From the NCBI RefSeq assembly GCF_000474745.1, contig NZ_ASJR01000012.1, forward strand, positions 1 to 64,000: DNA of 64,000 nucleotides. Direction: 5' to 3'. A program made the translations under genes and the position numbers. The notes below the pieces were generated by a model. The model was not told the origin of the DNA and did not search any database. It saw nothing but the letters and a program-made list of their open reading frames with translations. Source of the stretch: Chitinivibrio alkaliphilus ACht1. Lineage in GTDB: Bacteria; Fibrobacterota; Chitinivibrionia; Chitinivibrionales; Chitinivibrionaceae. Within the stretch, counting starts at the first letter, position 1, and every line of letters starts with the position of its first letter. Of this stretch, positions 1 to 8,439 are shown in pieces.

Positions 1-1046
1 TTAATATCGATGATGCTTTTGTGCGTCTGCGTATCCCACCGTGGTAAGCCGCGTACATCATTTTTGCGTATTGAATAGCTGCTTGTCGTGCGTGCTTTCA
101 TCGATATTGTGTCAGGGATAAACGGTTTCTTATGATGTTCTAATAAAAGATCTGATGTAAACCCTTGAGGGTTTGAGATATTAGTAGATAGGATATATCT
201 GTGTAAATCAAGGGTGTCAAAACGTATTGAGTCTGCAAAAGGGAGTGCTATTTGGTCAAATATTGAGTCAGGAAGATGCCGGTCATGAAGCATGCCCTCT
301 TGCACTAGTTGACCATTGAGGGAGTATGATATATCAGCAGCATAAAGGGTATCATCCCCAGAGAATGCAAGACGCCACTTCAAAGAGGTCTTTTCATTTG
401 ACATAATAAAATCTTTAGTATGAAGGGAAAAGGAATCTTTTTCTCCCGGTTTAATTACATCCATGGATTCGGCAAATGTTTGGAATGTGTCAGAATAATG
501 CCTTGTTTCTACTATAAGGGAAATTGAAACAAGTTGCGCAGCAGTTGATTTGTTTTTGACGTGTATCTTTATTGGTGGGGTTTCAAAACAAAAGCGCGCA
601 TATTCAAATTCCTTTGTATGAAAGGGGATGGAAAATTCAGAAATCTTGAGATCTTCATGGTTCTCAAGGTTTGCTGAGTCGGCAGCAAAGAAGTTTTGGA
701 CTTCATCCAACCCTCTCAGTTCAATTGCTTCGGTATATATTTCATGCGTTGTATGTGCCTCAGTAAGATATTGGCGAAGATCAAAAGACCCGGTAAAAGT
801 GTCTTGGTGTTGAAGAGTTACTTGTTCGCCGGTGTCTATGATTTTTGTATTAGTATGAGATACGTCTTGATAAAATTCTGTAATTATGGAGTCAGATTTT
901 TGAGAAATGAAAATAGAATCTTCTATGAGGGGCATTGTGCCAGAGAACTCCCAAAACACCGCATCTTCTTCGGTTGGGAGGGAGCATGAGAAAGCAAATA
1001 AGGTCACAATAAAAGAAAAGAATAACCTACTATAAGTATATCGCAA
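1..1046 (-). CDS. putative lipoprotein, C-terminus cut by window edge
   Basis: Reading the minus strand from position 1046 gives at least 348 open codons that continue past the left edge, so the gene is partial. The likely start is TTG at 1046, giving MRYTYSR, then a hydrophobic stretch and a lipobox-like FAFSC with the acceptor Cys at about residue 19, followed by acidic residues. This is a typical type II signal peptide, so the protein is probably a lipid-anchored envelope protein. The only SD-like sequence is a weak GGGGGT, and there is no ATG near the start. The mature part is rich in Ser, Thr and Asp and looks like beta-strand secreted sequence. I do not recognise a family. Function unknown. 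Confidence 0.7.
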   Translation of the reverse strand, partial: MRYTYSRLFFSFIVTLFAFSCSLPTEEDAVFWEFSGTMPLIEDSIFISQKSDSIITEFYQDVSHTNTKIIDTGEQVTLQHQDTFTGSFDLRQYLTEAHTTHEIYTEAIELRGLDEVQNFFAADSANLENHEDLKISEFSIPFHTKEFEYARFCFETPPIKIHVKNKSTAAQLVSISLIVETRHYSDTFQTFAESMDVIKPGEKDSFSLHTKDFIMSNEKTSLKWRLAFSGDDTLYAADISYSLNGQLVQEGMLHDRHLPDSIFDQIALPFADSIRFDTLDLHRYILSTNISNPQGFTSDLLLEHHKKPFIPDTISMKARTTSSYSIRKNDVRGLPRWDTQTHKSIIDI

Positions 1047-1463
1047 GAACGGACCCCCAAAGAATGTGTGTTCGCAAAAGATACAATTTACGTAGTTGTT
1101 TTGTCAAAAAAGTTTGCAAAATCCCAATAAGTGGTTGTGATTAATACATAGTCATTGATATTTTTATGAGAGCGAGAAATATACCTATGTAGTGTTATCA
1201 ACATTGGTATGTTTTGTGATTCCAAGATTATGTTGAACAAATAAGAGGGGGTGTTGCTCACGGGTGAGCTACAATGTGTTCATATCAGAATGTTTTGTGA
1301 GTTCTGGAAATCCTGTTTTATCTACTGTGTCTTGAACCGTTTGAAGACAAACTGAGGTATTTACCAAACAGTCAGCGTGTATCGTCTGCTATATCAGTTC
1401 TTATGGAATGATGGTATGTGTTTTATGTATCTTCTACTCCAATATAAAAAATTTTGTAGACAC
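1047..1463. other. gene-free stretch
   Basis: About 420 bases between the lipoprotein start and the terminator of the RRM gene. Short open frames here have no plausible composition or ribosome binding site. I see one 14-base inverted repeat, GCTCAC-GG-GTGAGC, at 1256-1269 and otherwise AT-rich sequence. It probably carries the promoter of the minus-strand lipoprotein gene, but I cannot point to convincing -35 and -10 boxes. Confidence 0.5.
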
Positions 1464-1490
1464 AAAAAAAGGAGATCCGAAAGGATCTCC
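1464..1490 (-). terminator. Rho-independent terminator of the RRM gene
   Basis: On the minus strand, 28 bases after the RRM stop codon, GGAGATCC and GGATCTCC form a perfect 8-bp stem with a 4-base loop (1471-1490). A run of seven T follows (1464-1470). This is a textbook intrinsic terminator. Confidence 0.9.
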
Positions 1491-1517
1491 CTATATTTCA
1501 CTATGGAAATAGAATTC

Positions 1518-1784
1518 TTAGCTCCAGCTTTCAGCCCGAGGTCTACGGGGACGAGCCACGTTAACCTTAAGAGGACGTCCGTCTAGTTCTTGATCGTTAA
1601 GGGCGTCAATTGCTGCTTGTCCTTCGTCATCATTCGGCATTTCTACAAATCCAAAACCCTTTGAACGTCCAGACTCTCTGTCTGTGATGATTTTGGCTGA
1701 TTCAACTTCGCCATATGCCATGAATGCATCGCGAAGGTCTTCGTCTTTAACACCCCAAGAGATGTTACCAACATAAATATTCAT
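1518..1784 (-). CDS. small RRM-domain RNA-binding protein
   Basis: An 88-residue protein that is almost entirely one RNA recognition motif. RNP2 is IYVGNI near residue 3 and RNP1 is KGFGFVEM near residue 42, followed by a short basic RPRRPR tail. Single-RRM proteins of this size occur in cyanobacteria, spirochaetes and Fibrobacterota. They bind single-stranded RNA and are often cold-induced, but the target here is unknown. The start is supported by AGGAG 7 bases upstream. The gene has its own terminator, and its roughly 200-base upstream region is long enough for a regulated 5' UTR, so it is probably monocistronic. Confidence 0.92.
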   Translation of the reverse strand: MNIYVGNISWGVKDEDLRDAFMAYGEVESAKIITDRESGRSKGFGFVEMPNDDEGQAAIDALNDQELDGRPLKVNVARPRRPRAESWS

Positions 1785-1985
1785 ACGTAAACTCCTGAAA
1801 CGTACCGTTTGTAAAAAAAATTACACAGGCACACGCTCTATCACGGTACAATACATCGCGTATACCTCTTTGCGATCCTTCGGTGAATATGTTCGTTTTG
1901 GATTTTGAATAATGATCTAGCAAAACATACGTACCATCCAGACACAACTAATATACTCTACGGATGTACAAAGAGATCTTTTTAT

Positions 1986-2585
1986 TTAAAAAAGGTGTTT
2001 TTTATTTTCCTCGCTGTCATGTCCCTTGCCGCCGGTGAAAAGCAAGAACAGAGCACCGCAGACTCCCCCAATAATATGAGCTATTTGAGAAATGCCATCT
2101 GTTTGGAATGCGCGAAGCCCCTCTCCTCCAATGAATATGAGAAAGACGAGTATGAATGAGAGAGGAATGCTTCCTTTCTTAAGATTTACTGCAGAGACGA
2201 GGATGATGTAGAGAAGAACGATTCCGCTTGCCCCATTAATAGCCCCACGGAACAAAAGCAGTTGTATCAAGGAGCTGCTCAGCGCTGTGAGTAGCAGTGC
2301 TCCTAAGATCTTCTTTTCTCCATATCGTGCTTCAAGTACGGGGCCAAGCAGGAGGATGACAAAAAGATTGCCTAAGAGGTGTTCGTAGTCTGCATGCCCA
2401 ATACTATGACTAAAAAGGCGGAGATACTCCCAAGGGTCGTTCCAGGTCATGCTTCCGCTTCTCGAAAAAAACTGGAGGGTTAGGCCGAGTTGGAAATTTG
2501 TTTCCACGACCTGCACAATAAATGCTGTTATGGCAAATACGAGAGTTACAGGGGAGTCAAAGGAGATCTTTATGGCACGTTTCAT
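1986..2585 (-). CDS. rhomboid family intramembrane serine protease
   Basis: A 199-residue integral membrane protein with about six hydrophobic segments. It carries the rhomboid catalytic dyad: Ser120 in GASG at the start of one segment and His170 in AHIIGG in a later one. An HxxxN pair (His69, Asn73), usual in TM2 as the oxyanion region, is also present. Known family members cleave transmembrane substrates within the bilayer. No substrate can be inferred from the neighbours: the gene is divergent from glnN and ends about 200 bases before the RRM gene. Both catalytic residues are intact, so activity is likely. Confidence 0.85.
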   Translation of the reverse strand: MKRAIKISFDSPVTLVFAITAFIVQVVETNFQLGLTLQFFSRSGSMTWNDPWEYLRLFSHSIGHADYEHLLGNLFVILLLGPVLEARYGEKKILGALLLTALSSSLIQLLLFRGAINGASGIVLLYIILVSAVNLKKGSIPLSFILVFLIFIGGEGLRAFQTDGISQIAHIIGGVCGALFLLFTGGKGHDSEENKKHLF

Positions 2586-2694
2586 GGGTCCTCCAAGGGG
2601 TATGTGGTATAAAACAATATAGAAATAATTTTATTCCTATGCCAGGGTGATGTGTATTTTCTTTTTCTCGTGAGAAAATTATTGAAAGTAAGTG

Positions 2695-2709
2695 TGCAGC
2701 CGTGCTGCA
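2695..2709. promoter_or_regulatory. perfect 15-base palindrome upstream of glnN
   Basis: TGCAGC-CGT-GCTGCA is a perfect inverted repeat 48 bases before the glnN start, in the divergent spacer shared with the rhomboid gene. Its position and symmetry suit an operator for a dimeric regulator or a small transcribed hairpin. No regulator family is recognised from the sequence. Confidence 0.35.
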
Positions 2710-2757
2710 TTACATATTTTACTAAGCAATGGCAGTATTTACAATCAGGAGTTTTTG

Positions 2758-4947
2758 ATGTCAAACAGACGGGAAGTTGCAGCACATATTGATAAGTCCC
2801 GCCCCGGACATGTGCGAGAGGTTGAACGGGTTTCCACCTATTATGGCAGCAATACGTTCTCCGAGGATAAAATGCGTAAGCGCGTTCCGGAGAAAGTATT
2901 TACGGCGTTTAAGGAGTGGCAGAACGGCGGCGAACAGATCTGTTCCGCCTTTGCAGATCAAATAGCCCAAGCTATGATGGAATGGGCCCTTGAAAAAGGA
3001 GCAACATCCTATACTCACTGGTTTCAGCCAATGACCGGACTTACGGCAGAAAAACACGACAGTTTTATTTCGCGTAATGGCAAAGCACAGGTGATTGAGC
3101 AGTTTTCTGGAAAGAATCTTATTCTAAGTGAACCCGATGCCTCTTCACTTCCTTCGGGAGGCTTGCGTACAACCTTTGAAGCCCGTGGATATACTGCGTG
3201 GGATCCTTCTTCCCCTGCGTTTATACGAGAAGTTGAGTTTGGTAAAACTCTCTGTATACCCAGTATTTTTGTGTCATATAATGGAGAGGCCCTCGATAAA
3301 AAGCTTCCCTTATTACGGAGTGAGAAGGCCGTGACCCAAGCAGCAGAGCGGCTCTTGCGGATTTTCTCTAAAGATGATGTCTCGGTAAAAACGACCTGTG
3401 GTGCTGAGCAGGAATTCTTCCTTATTGATGAAGGGTATTACCGTCTTCGCCCAGATCTTCAGCTCACGGGAAGAACACTCCTCGGAGCTCCTTCTGCCAA
3501 GGGGCAACAGCTGGAAGATCAATATTTTGGTTCTATTAAAGATCGCGTTCTGAATTTTATGAACGATGTCGAGAAAGAAGCGTATAAACTCGGTATTCCC
3601 ATAACCACGCGTCATAACGAAGTTGCACCAAGTCAGTTTGAATTTGCTCCGATTTTTGAAGACTCTGCCCTTGCAGCAGACCATAATCAGTTACTCATGG
3701 ATATCCTGAAAAAAATTGCACGGAAGCATCGTCTCGTCTGTCTGCTGCACGAAAAACCCTTTGCGGGCGTAAATGGGAGCGGTAAGCACATTAACTGGTC
3801 TTTGGCTGATAGCCGCGGTGGAAATCTCTTAAACCCCGGTTCAACTCCCCACGATAATATTCAGTTTCTTACCTTGCTTACAGGGATTATCTCTGCGGTG
3901 TATACGCATGGTGATATTCTGCGTGCTTCGGTGGCTTCTGCTGGTAATACGCATCGCTTGGGTGCAAACGAGGCACCGCCGGCAATTATGAGCATTTTTC
4001 TTGGAAGTCAATTGAGTAATATTGTTGATGCGATTGTGAATGGCCGCCCTGTGGGTGCAGATGATGATAATCGCATGTCAACGGGAATTTCCTTTATTCC
4101 TGATATAGAACGGGATCAAACGGATCGTAATCGGACATCTCCCTTTGCCTTTACCGGCGCAAAATTTGAGTTTCGAGCTGTGGGGAGTGAAATGAATATC
4201 TCCACCCCTCTTATGGTTATTAATACCATTGTTGCTGAGGGGTTTGATGCTCTTTCCGATGCACTTGAAGCGGCTGGGGAAAATCTTTCGGTTACAGCTA
4301 TCACAGCGGTGCTTCAGAAGTTTCTCCAGGAAAGTAAGGATATCCTCTTTGAAGGGGATAATTATTCCCGTGAGTGGGAGGAAGAGGCGGCACGACGCAA
4401 TTTGCCCAATGTGGTTTCCACGGCAAAAGCCCTTGAGGCATATATCTCGAAAAAAACCATTTCCCTGTTTGAACGCTATGAAGTTTTGAATTCCAGTGAG
4501 CTTCACGCCCGGTATATGATTTGGCTTGAGCTCTATAACAATCTGCTTGTTATTGAAGCAGAAACCCTTGAAGAACTTGTTCAGACTGAGGTGCTCCCCA
4601 CAGCATATAAATTTCAGCGGGAAGTGGGAGAATCGCTCCGCGTACTGCGCGATATGGATCAGGATGACTCTATTCCACTCCCAATTCATGCTGTTGAAGA
4701 TCGTATTGAGATGTTTGCTCATATTACGGAAGACATTTACATCGTGCGCAAACATATTCATAAACTCCGCGATATGTTGAAGATTATTTCTAAAAAAAGT
4801 GATCAAGCAGAGCGTGCCGATTATTTAACCAATGATTTAACGCCGCATTTTGAGCATATCCGTAAACATGTTGATCATCTTGAATCCACCATTGCCGATG
4901 ATCTTTGGGAGTTACCCAAATACCGAGAGATGCTATTTAATTTATAG
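2758..4947 (+). CDS. glnN: glutamine synthetase type III
   Basis: A 729-residue GSIII-type glutamine synthetase, which makes glutamine from glutamate, ammonia and ATP. Length is typical of GSIII (about 700-730) and far above GSI (about 470). Visible motifs include GAEQEFFLI (metal and glutamate site), NEVAPSQFEFAP and GKHINWS, followed by the large family-specific C-terminal region. The ATG at 2758 is chosen because AGGAG lies 6 bases upstream and the protein then begins MSNRREVAAH as in relatives; a longer in-frame extension to 2692 lacks a ribosome binding site. The gene stands alone, with a palindrome upstream and a strong terminator downstream, so it is likely regulated by nitrogen status on its own. 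Confidence 0.97.
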   Translation: MSNRREVAAHIDKSRPGHVREVERVSTYYGSNTFSEDKMRKRVPEKVFTAFKEWQNGGEQICSAFADQIAQAMMEWALEKGATSYTHWFQPMTGLTAEKHDSFISRNGKAQVIEQFSGKNLILSEPDASSLPSGGLRTTFEARGYTAWDPSSPAFIREVEFGKTLCIPSIFVSYNGEALDKKLPLLRSEKAVTQAAERLLRIFSKDDVSVKTTCGAEQEFFLIDEGYYRLRPDLQLTGRTLLGAPSAKGQQLEDQYFGSIKDRVLNFMNDVEKEAYKLGIPITTRHNEVAPSQFEFAPIFEDSALAADHNQLLMDILKKIARKHRLVCLLHEKPFAGVNGSGKHINWSLADSRGGNLLNPGSTPHDNIQFLTLLTGIISAVYTHGDILRASVASAGNTHRLGANEAPPAIMSIFLGSQLSNIVDAIVNGRPVGADDDNRMSTGISFIPDIERDQTDRNRTSPFAFTGAKFEFRAVGSEMNISTPLMVINTIVAEGFDALSDALEAAGENLSVTAITAVLQKFLQESKDILFEGDNYSREWEEEAARRNLPNVVSTAKALEAYISKKTISLFERYEVLNSSELHARYMIWLELYNNLLVIEAETLEELVQTEVLPTAYKFQREVGESLRVLRDMDQDDSIPLPIHAVEDRIEMFAHITEDIYIVRKHIHKLRDMLKIISKKSDQAERADYLTNDLTPHFEHIRKHVDHLESTIADDLWELPKYREMLFNL

Positions 4948-4967
4948 CCTGAAAAGCATATTGCTTT

Positions 4968-4994
4968 GGGGAGAAGATCTTTCTCCCCTTTTTT
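4968..4994 (+). terminator. Rho-independent terminator of glnN
   Basis: GGGGAGAA and TTCTCCCC form an 8-bp stem around a 5-base loop (4968-4988), followed directly by six T. It lies 20 bases after the glnN stop and separates it from the mla operon. Confidence 0.92.
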
Positions 4995-5056
4995 GTATTT
5001 TCAATATATACTTATTGTATTTTAAGAAAATGCTAAAAAGGTAGGGTGGTATCGTC

Positions 5057-6097
5057 ATAGAGTTTCCGCAAAAGTGTACCGCATCGTGGCTTGAAGAGAA
5101 TGCACATTTGTGCAAGCTTCATGACGAGGATGTGTTCCTTGATTTTTCTCAGACGAACCGTATTGATACGGCCGGCCTTGCCTTTGTACGAGTCTTATCT
5201 CAGAATGGGTGTCGAGTACGTGTGCGCAACGCCGGAGAAGAGGTGCGCCCCGCCCTTGAGCGTATGGAGCGGCATTGGCAAGAAAATGACATAGCGGTTT
5301 CGCACGCACAGGCCTTTTCAGAACGTGTATTTCAAAGTGTACGCGCCTTTTTCCATGAGCTTCCGGCAGTATTCTCTATTCTTGTGGAGATGCTCTATTG
5401 GGGAAGTGTGGGTATGTTGTTTCGACGGAATTATCGCAAGGGTGTGCTGTGGGAACAGATGTATCAGTTGGGGTACAAGGCAACATCCATCGTCATAGCT
5501 CTTACATTTTTAATCGGTATTGCCGTGGCTGCTCAATCAATTATACAGATGGAGAAGTTCGGTGCGAGTGTATACACGATGTCCTTAGTTGTCATGGGTA
5601 TGGTGCGTGAACTGGGGCCGCTCATGGTGGCTATTATTTTTGCCGGAAGAACCGGGAGCGCCATTACAGCAGAGATCGCCACCATGTCAGTGCAGGAGGA
5701 GATTGATGCGTTACAAACCATGGGGATTAATCATATTCAGTTTATTGTTGTCCCAAAATTTTGGGCTGCCACGATAACTATACCCTTTTTGACTATTTTA
5801 GGAACAGCCTTCGGAATTCTTGGCGGTGCGGTTATTGCCCGCTGGTTGGGCGGGCAGTCGTGGAGCTTTATTTACACAGAATTTCAAAAATCTCTTATTT
5901 TTCGTGATATTCTGATTAGTCTCATTAAATCCTTTGTCTTTGCGTGGTTGGTTGTATGGGTCGCCTCATATTACGGCTTTACCGTGCGGGGTGGGGCTGA
6001 AGAAGTGGGTAAGAAAACCACCGCTTCGGTGGTTGCTTCGCTCTTTGTTATCATTATTGCCGATGCGCTATTTTCCTTTGTGTATGAGATGTTTTAA
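5057..6097 (+). CDS. mlaE: MlaE-type lipid ABC permease with N-terminal STAS domain
   Basis: Inner-membrane permease of an Mla-type phospholipid transport system. Roughly residues 1-90 form a STAS (MlaB-like) domain, containing VFLDFSQTNRIDTAGLAF. The rest is the MlaE permease with about five membrane segments and the conserved GPLMVAIIFAGRTGSA and MSVQEEIDAL stretches. The start is unusual. The nearest standard codon, TTG at 5108, would delete the first strand and helix of the STAS domain. The same frame upstream, back to a stop at 5042, has no ATG, GTG or TTG. ATA at 5057 has an SD-like AGGGTGG 7 bases before it and is my best guess. It is the first gene of a five-gene operon. Confidence 0.9.
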   Translation: MEFPQKCTASWLEENAHLCKLHDEDVFLDFSQTNRIDTAGLAFVRVLSQNGCRVRVRNAGEEVRPALERMERHWQENDIAVSHAQAFSERVFQSVRAFFHELPAVFSILVEMLYWGSVGMLFRRNYRKGVLWEQMYQLGYKATSIVIALTFLIGIAVAAQSIIQMEKFGASVYTMSLVVMGMVRELGPLMVAIIFAGRTGSAITAEIATMSVQEEIDALQTMGINHIQFIVVPKFWAATITIPFLTILGTAFGILGGAVIARWLGGQSWSFIYTEFQKSLIFRDILISLIKSFVFAWLVVWVASYYGFTVRGGAEEVGKKTTASVVASLFVIIIADALFSFVYEMF

Positions 6098-6098
6098 T

Positions 6099-6902
6099 AT
6101 GAATACAGTGATTGAAGTACAGAACTTACGCGCACAATACGGTGACACTGTGGTACTGCATAATGTGTCGACAACAATTTATGAGTCGGAAATTAAGGTT
6201 ATTTTAGGCACCTCGGGTTGCGGAAAGACAACCTTTTTAAAAAATACCATCGGCTTAATTCAACCTGCAAGCGGGACCGTTCGTATTTTCGGCAAGGAGA
6301 TGGGAGAGCTTGATGAAAAACCAACAGAAAAAATCCTTCGAAATATTGGGATGATGTATCAATATGGGGCACTTCTCGGATCGTTGCGTGTGTGTGACAA
6401 TGTCGCTTTACCCTTACGCATGCATACACGCCTTCCTGAAGCGGTAATTTCAGAGATTGTTCGTGTAAAACTGGAGCAGGTTTCTCTGGGAAGAGCATAT
6501 AATCTTTTTCCAGATGAGCTTTCGGGGGGGATGCGTAAACGTGTTGCCATTGCGCGGGCCCTGGTGATGGATCCGCCCATTCTTTTTTGCGATGAGCCTT
6601 CTGCGGGGCTTGATCCTGTTACGGCTCGCGGTCTTGATGAACTTCTTCTACAGATGAAGGAGGAGTTGCAAATAACTATTGTGGTTATTACCCATGAGAC
6701 AGAGTCGATTCGTCGAATTGCAGACTCAATCCTTTTTTTAGAACGGGGACGAGCTGTCTATGACGGTTCATTGACCGAGGCACTCGCCATGAATGAAGGG
6801 CCGGTGCGGGATTTCTTCGATACGAAATATACCGCAGGAAACACCGGCACACAGAAAAAACAACCGCTTTTTACCTTTGAGGGGTATAATCTATGGCCAT
6901 AA
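6099..6902 (+). CDS. mlaF: MlaF-type ABC transporter ATPase
   Basis: A 267-residue ABC ATPase that powers the MlaE permease. Walker A is GTSGCGKTT (37-45), the signature is LSGGM (141-145) and Walker B is ILFCDEPS (161-168), all intact. ATG at 6099 lies one base after the mlaE stop and begins MNTVIEVQNL, the natural first strand. A longer in-frame extension into mlaE is spurious. Its last 10 bases overlap mlaD, implying translational coupling. Confidence 0.95.
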   Translation: MNTVIEVQNLRAQYGDTVVLHNVSTTIYESEIKVILGTSGCGKTTFLKNTIGLIQPASGTVRIFGKEMGELDEKPTEKILRNIGMMYQYGALLGSLRVCDNVALPLRMHTRLPEAVISEIVRVKLEQVSLGRAYNLFPDELSGGMRKRVAIARALVMDPPILFCDEPSAGLDPVTARGLDELLLQMKEELQITIVVITHETESIRRIADSILFLERGRAVYDGSLTEALAMNEGPVRDFFDTKYTAGNTGTQKKQPLFTFEGYNLWP

Positions 6903-7807
6903 CAGCACTCCAGAAAATGCGACTGATACTTTTCATTGTTCTCATGGGTATCGTCGCCCTTGTATTTATCGGAATAGCCCTCGGTTCACGGTTTGTGACA
7001 GATTATACCACATACTACGCCTATTTTGAAGGGGAGTCACTTTCGGGGCTTTCCCGGGGGGCATCGCTCCAGTTTTATGGAATTCCCATTGGGTATATTG
7101 AGGATATCTCCTATAATGTGGAAGATCTTTCCCGCTTAAAGGTTGAGATTAAGGTACAGGAAGACTTTCCTGTTCGATCTGACATGAAAGCACAGACCGT
7201 GGTGGAGGGGATCACAGGCAAAAAACATGTAAATCTGGTGGGGGGGAGTGACCCTTCAGCCACACGATTATCTCCGGGGGAATATATCCCAACAGAACAG
7301 TCGATTATGTCTCTGTTTACAAATCATGCTGAGGAGCTTCTTGAGCAGGTGAATGTTACTGTGGGGAACATTAATGAGGTTATAACAAATATAGAACGCC
7401 TCACAGGAGATGAGTCGGCCGTAGTAAATATCCTAAAAAACACAGAGGAGATTACCATGGCAATTAATACAGTCACCGATTCTGTGGGGGCTATGGCGCG
7501 TTCTATACAGAGTACTCTCGCCCATACAGAGGAGATTGCCATGAAGGTTGATGCCATGGTTGGAACTGTGACAGAAGAAACAGATATTGCTGGACTAATG
7601 AATAATGTGGACGGTGCACTTGTGGCAATGCGTGATGTGGCGGAGAAATTTTCCATGACGGCAGAGCAAAGCCGCGAGGATATTTCTGAAATAACCCGTT
7701 CTTTCCGTGATGCCTCGGTAAATATTAATATCCTCTCACAACAGTTGCGGGATAATCCCTCTCTCATACTGCGTGGAAGAAATATTCAACGACGGGAGAT
7801 TAACTGA
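6893..7807 (+). CDS. mlaD: MlaD-type MCE lipid-binding protein
   Basis: A 304-residue substrate-binding subunit anchored in the inner membrane by one N-terminal segment (about 9-31). A single MCE domain follows (about 37-120, including GLSRGASLQFYGIPIGYI and the VEGITGKKHVNLVGG strand). The C-terminal 180 residues are predicted helical and coiled-coil-like, as in MCE proteins that extend across the periplasm. MCE proteins form hexameric rings that carry phospholipids between membranes. The start overlaps mlaF and the stop overlaps the next gene as TGATG. Confidence 0.93.
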   Translation: MAITALQKMRLILFIVLMGIVALVFIGIALGSRFVTDYTTYYAYFEGESLSGLSRGASLQFYGIPIGYIEDISYNVEDLSRLKVEIKVQEDFPVRSDMKAQTVVEGITGKKHVNLVGGSDPSATRLSPGEYIPTEQSIMSLFTNHAEELLEQVNVTVGNINEVITNIERLTGDESAVVNILKNTEEITMAINTVTDSVGAMARSIQSTLAHTEEIAMKVDAMVGTVTEETDIAGLMNNVDGALVAMRDVAEKFSMTAEQSREDISEITRSFRDASVNINILSQQLRDNPSLILRGRNIQRREIN

Positions 7808-8439
7808 TGAAACGTATTGCCATATCTTTCTGTGTCTTTCTTCTTTATGCGGGGTGTGCACGCACATTTCAGCAAGAGTTTTTTATTTTAAACTATCGTC
7901 CGCAGCCTCTTGTGGATCGAAATAGTGAAGCCCCTTATCCCTTTTTATTGCGTATTCGACGGTTTGATGTTGAGAAGATTTATCAAACACACAATATTGT
8001 GTACCGGAAAAGTCCGTATCAATTGCAGTATTACGGTTTTCGTCACTGGGCGGTGCACCCTTCCGATATGATGACCGACCTGCTTACATCTCATATTACG
8101 GCTATTAATTTGGTAAATCAGGTGGTACATCGCTTTGATGATGCAGAGAGAATGGCAGATTATGAGCTTTCCGGTCGGGTCGAAGCGATTGAAGAGTATA
8201 ATAGTGAAGATGTCTGGTTTGCTTATTTAAAATACCATATTCGAGTGAAGCGTATCTCCGATGGAAAAACCATTTATTCACGGCATTTTGATTTGCGCAA
8301 ACGAGCTCCTGAAAAGACACCGGAGTCTGTGGTTCGTACTATGTCGCAAATTGCAGATTATACCTTTACCCGCCTCATGGAAGATCTTGACGATCTTTTT
8401 TGGGAAGAGTATCAGAGCCTTGATCGTGAGGAGAGCTGA
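7807..8439 (+). CDS. Mla-associated outer-membrane lipoprotein (PqiC/ABC auxiliary lipoprotein type)
   Basis: A 210-residue lipoprotein: signal peptide MKRIAISFCVFLLYAGC with the lipidated Cys at residue 17. The mature part resembles ABC-type transport auxiliary lipoproteins (PqiC-like), including FLLRIRRFDVEKIYQTHNIVYR near the N-terminus and a HWAVHPSDMMTDLL stretch. Such proteins partner MCE systems at the outer membrane. It overlaps mlaD and the next gene by single bases (TGATG at both ends), so it is a core member of this operon. The family assignment rests on the pattern and the context. Confidence 0.8.
   Translation: MKRIAISFCVFLLYAGCARTFQQEFFILNYRPQPLVDRNSEAPYPFLLRIRRFDVEKIYQTHNIVYRKSPYQLQYYGFRHWAVHPSDMMTDLLTSHITAINLVNQVVHRFDDAERMADYELSGRVEAIEEYNSEDVWFAYLKYHIRVKRISDGKTIYSRHFDLRKRAPEKTPESVVRTMSQIADYTFTRLMEDLDDLFWEEYQSLDREES

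Noticed and set aside
2692-2757. In-frame extension of glnN upstream of ATG 2758
   Set aside because: It lacks a ribosome binding site, runs through the palindrome and is not part of the family N-terminus.
4078-4806. 242-codon minus-strand open frame inside glnN
   Set aside because: glnN is certain on the other strand, and this frame has no recognisable protein features.
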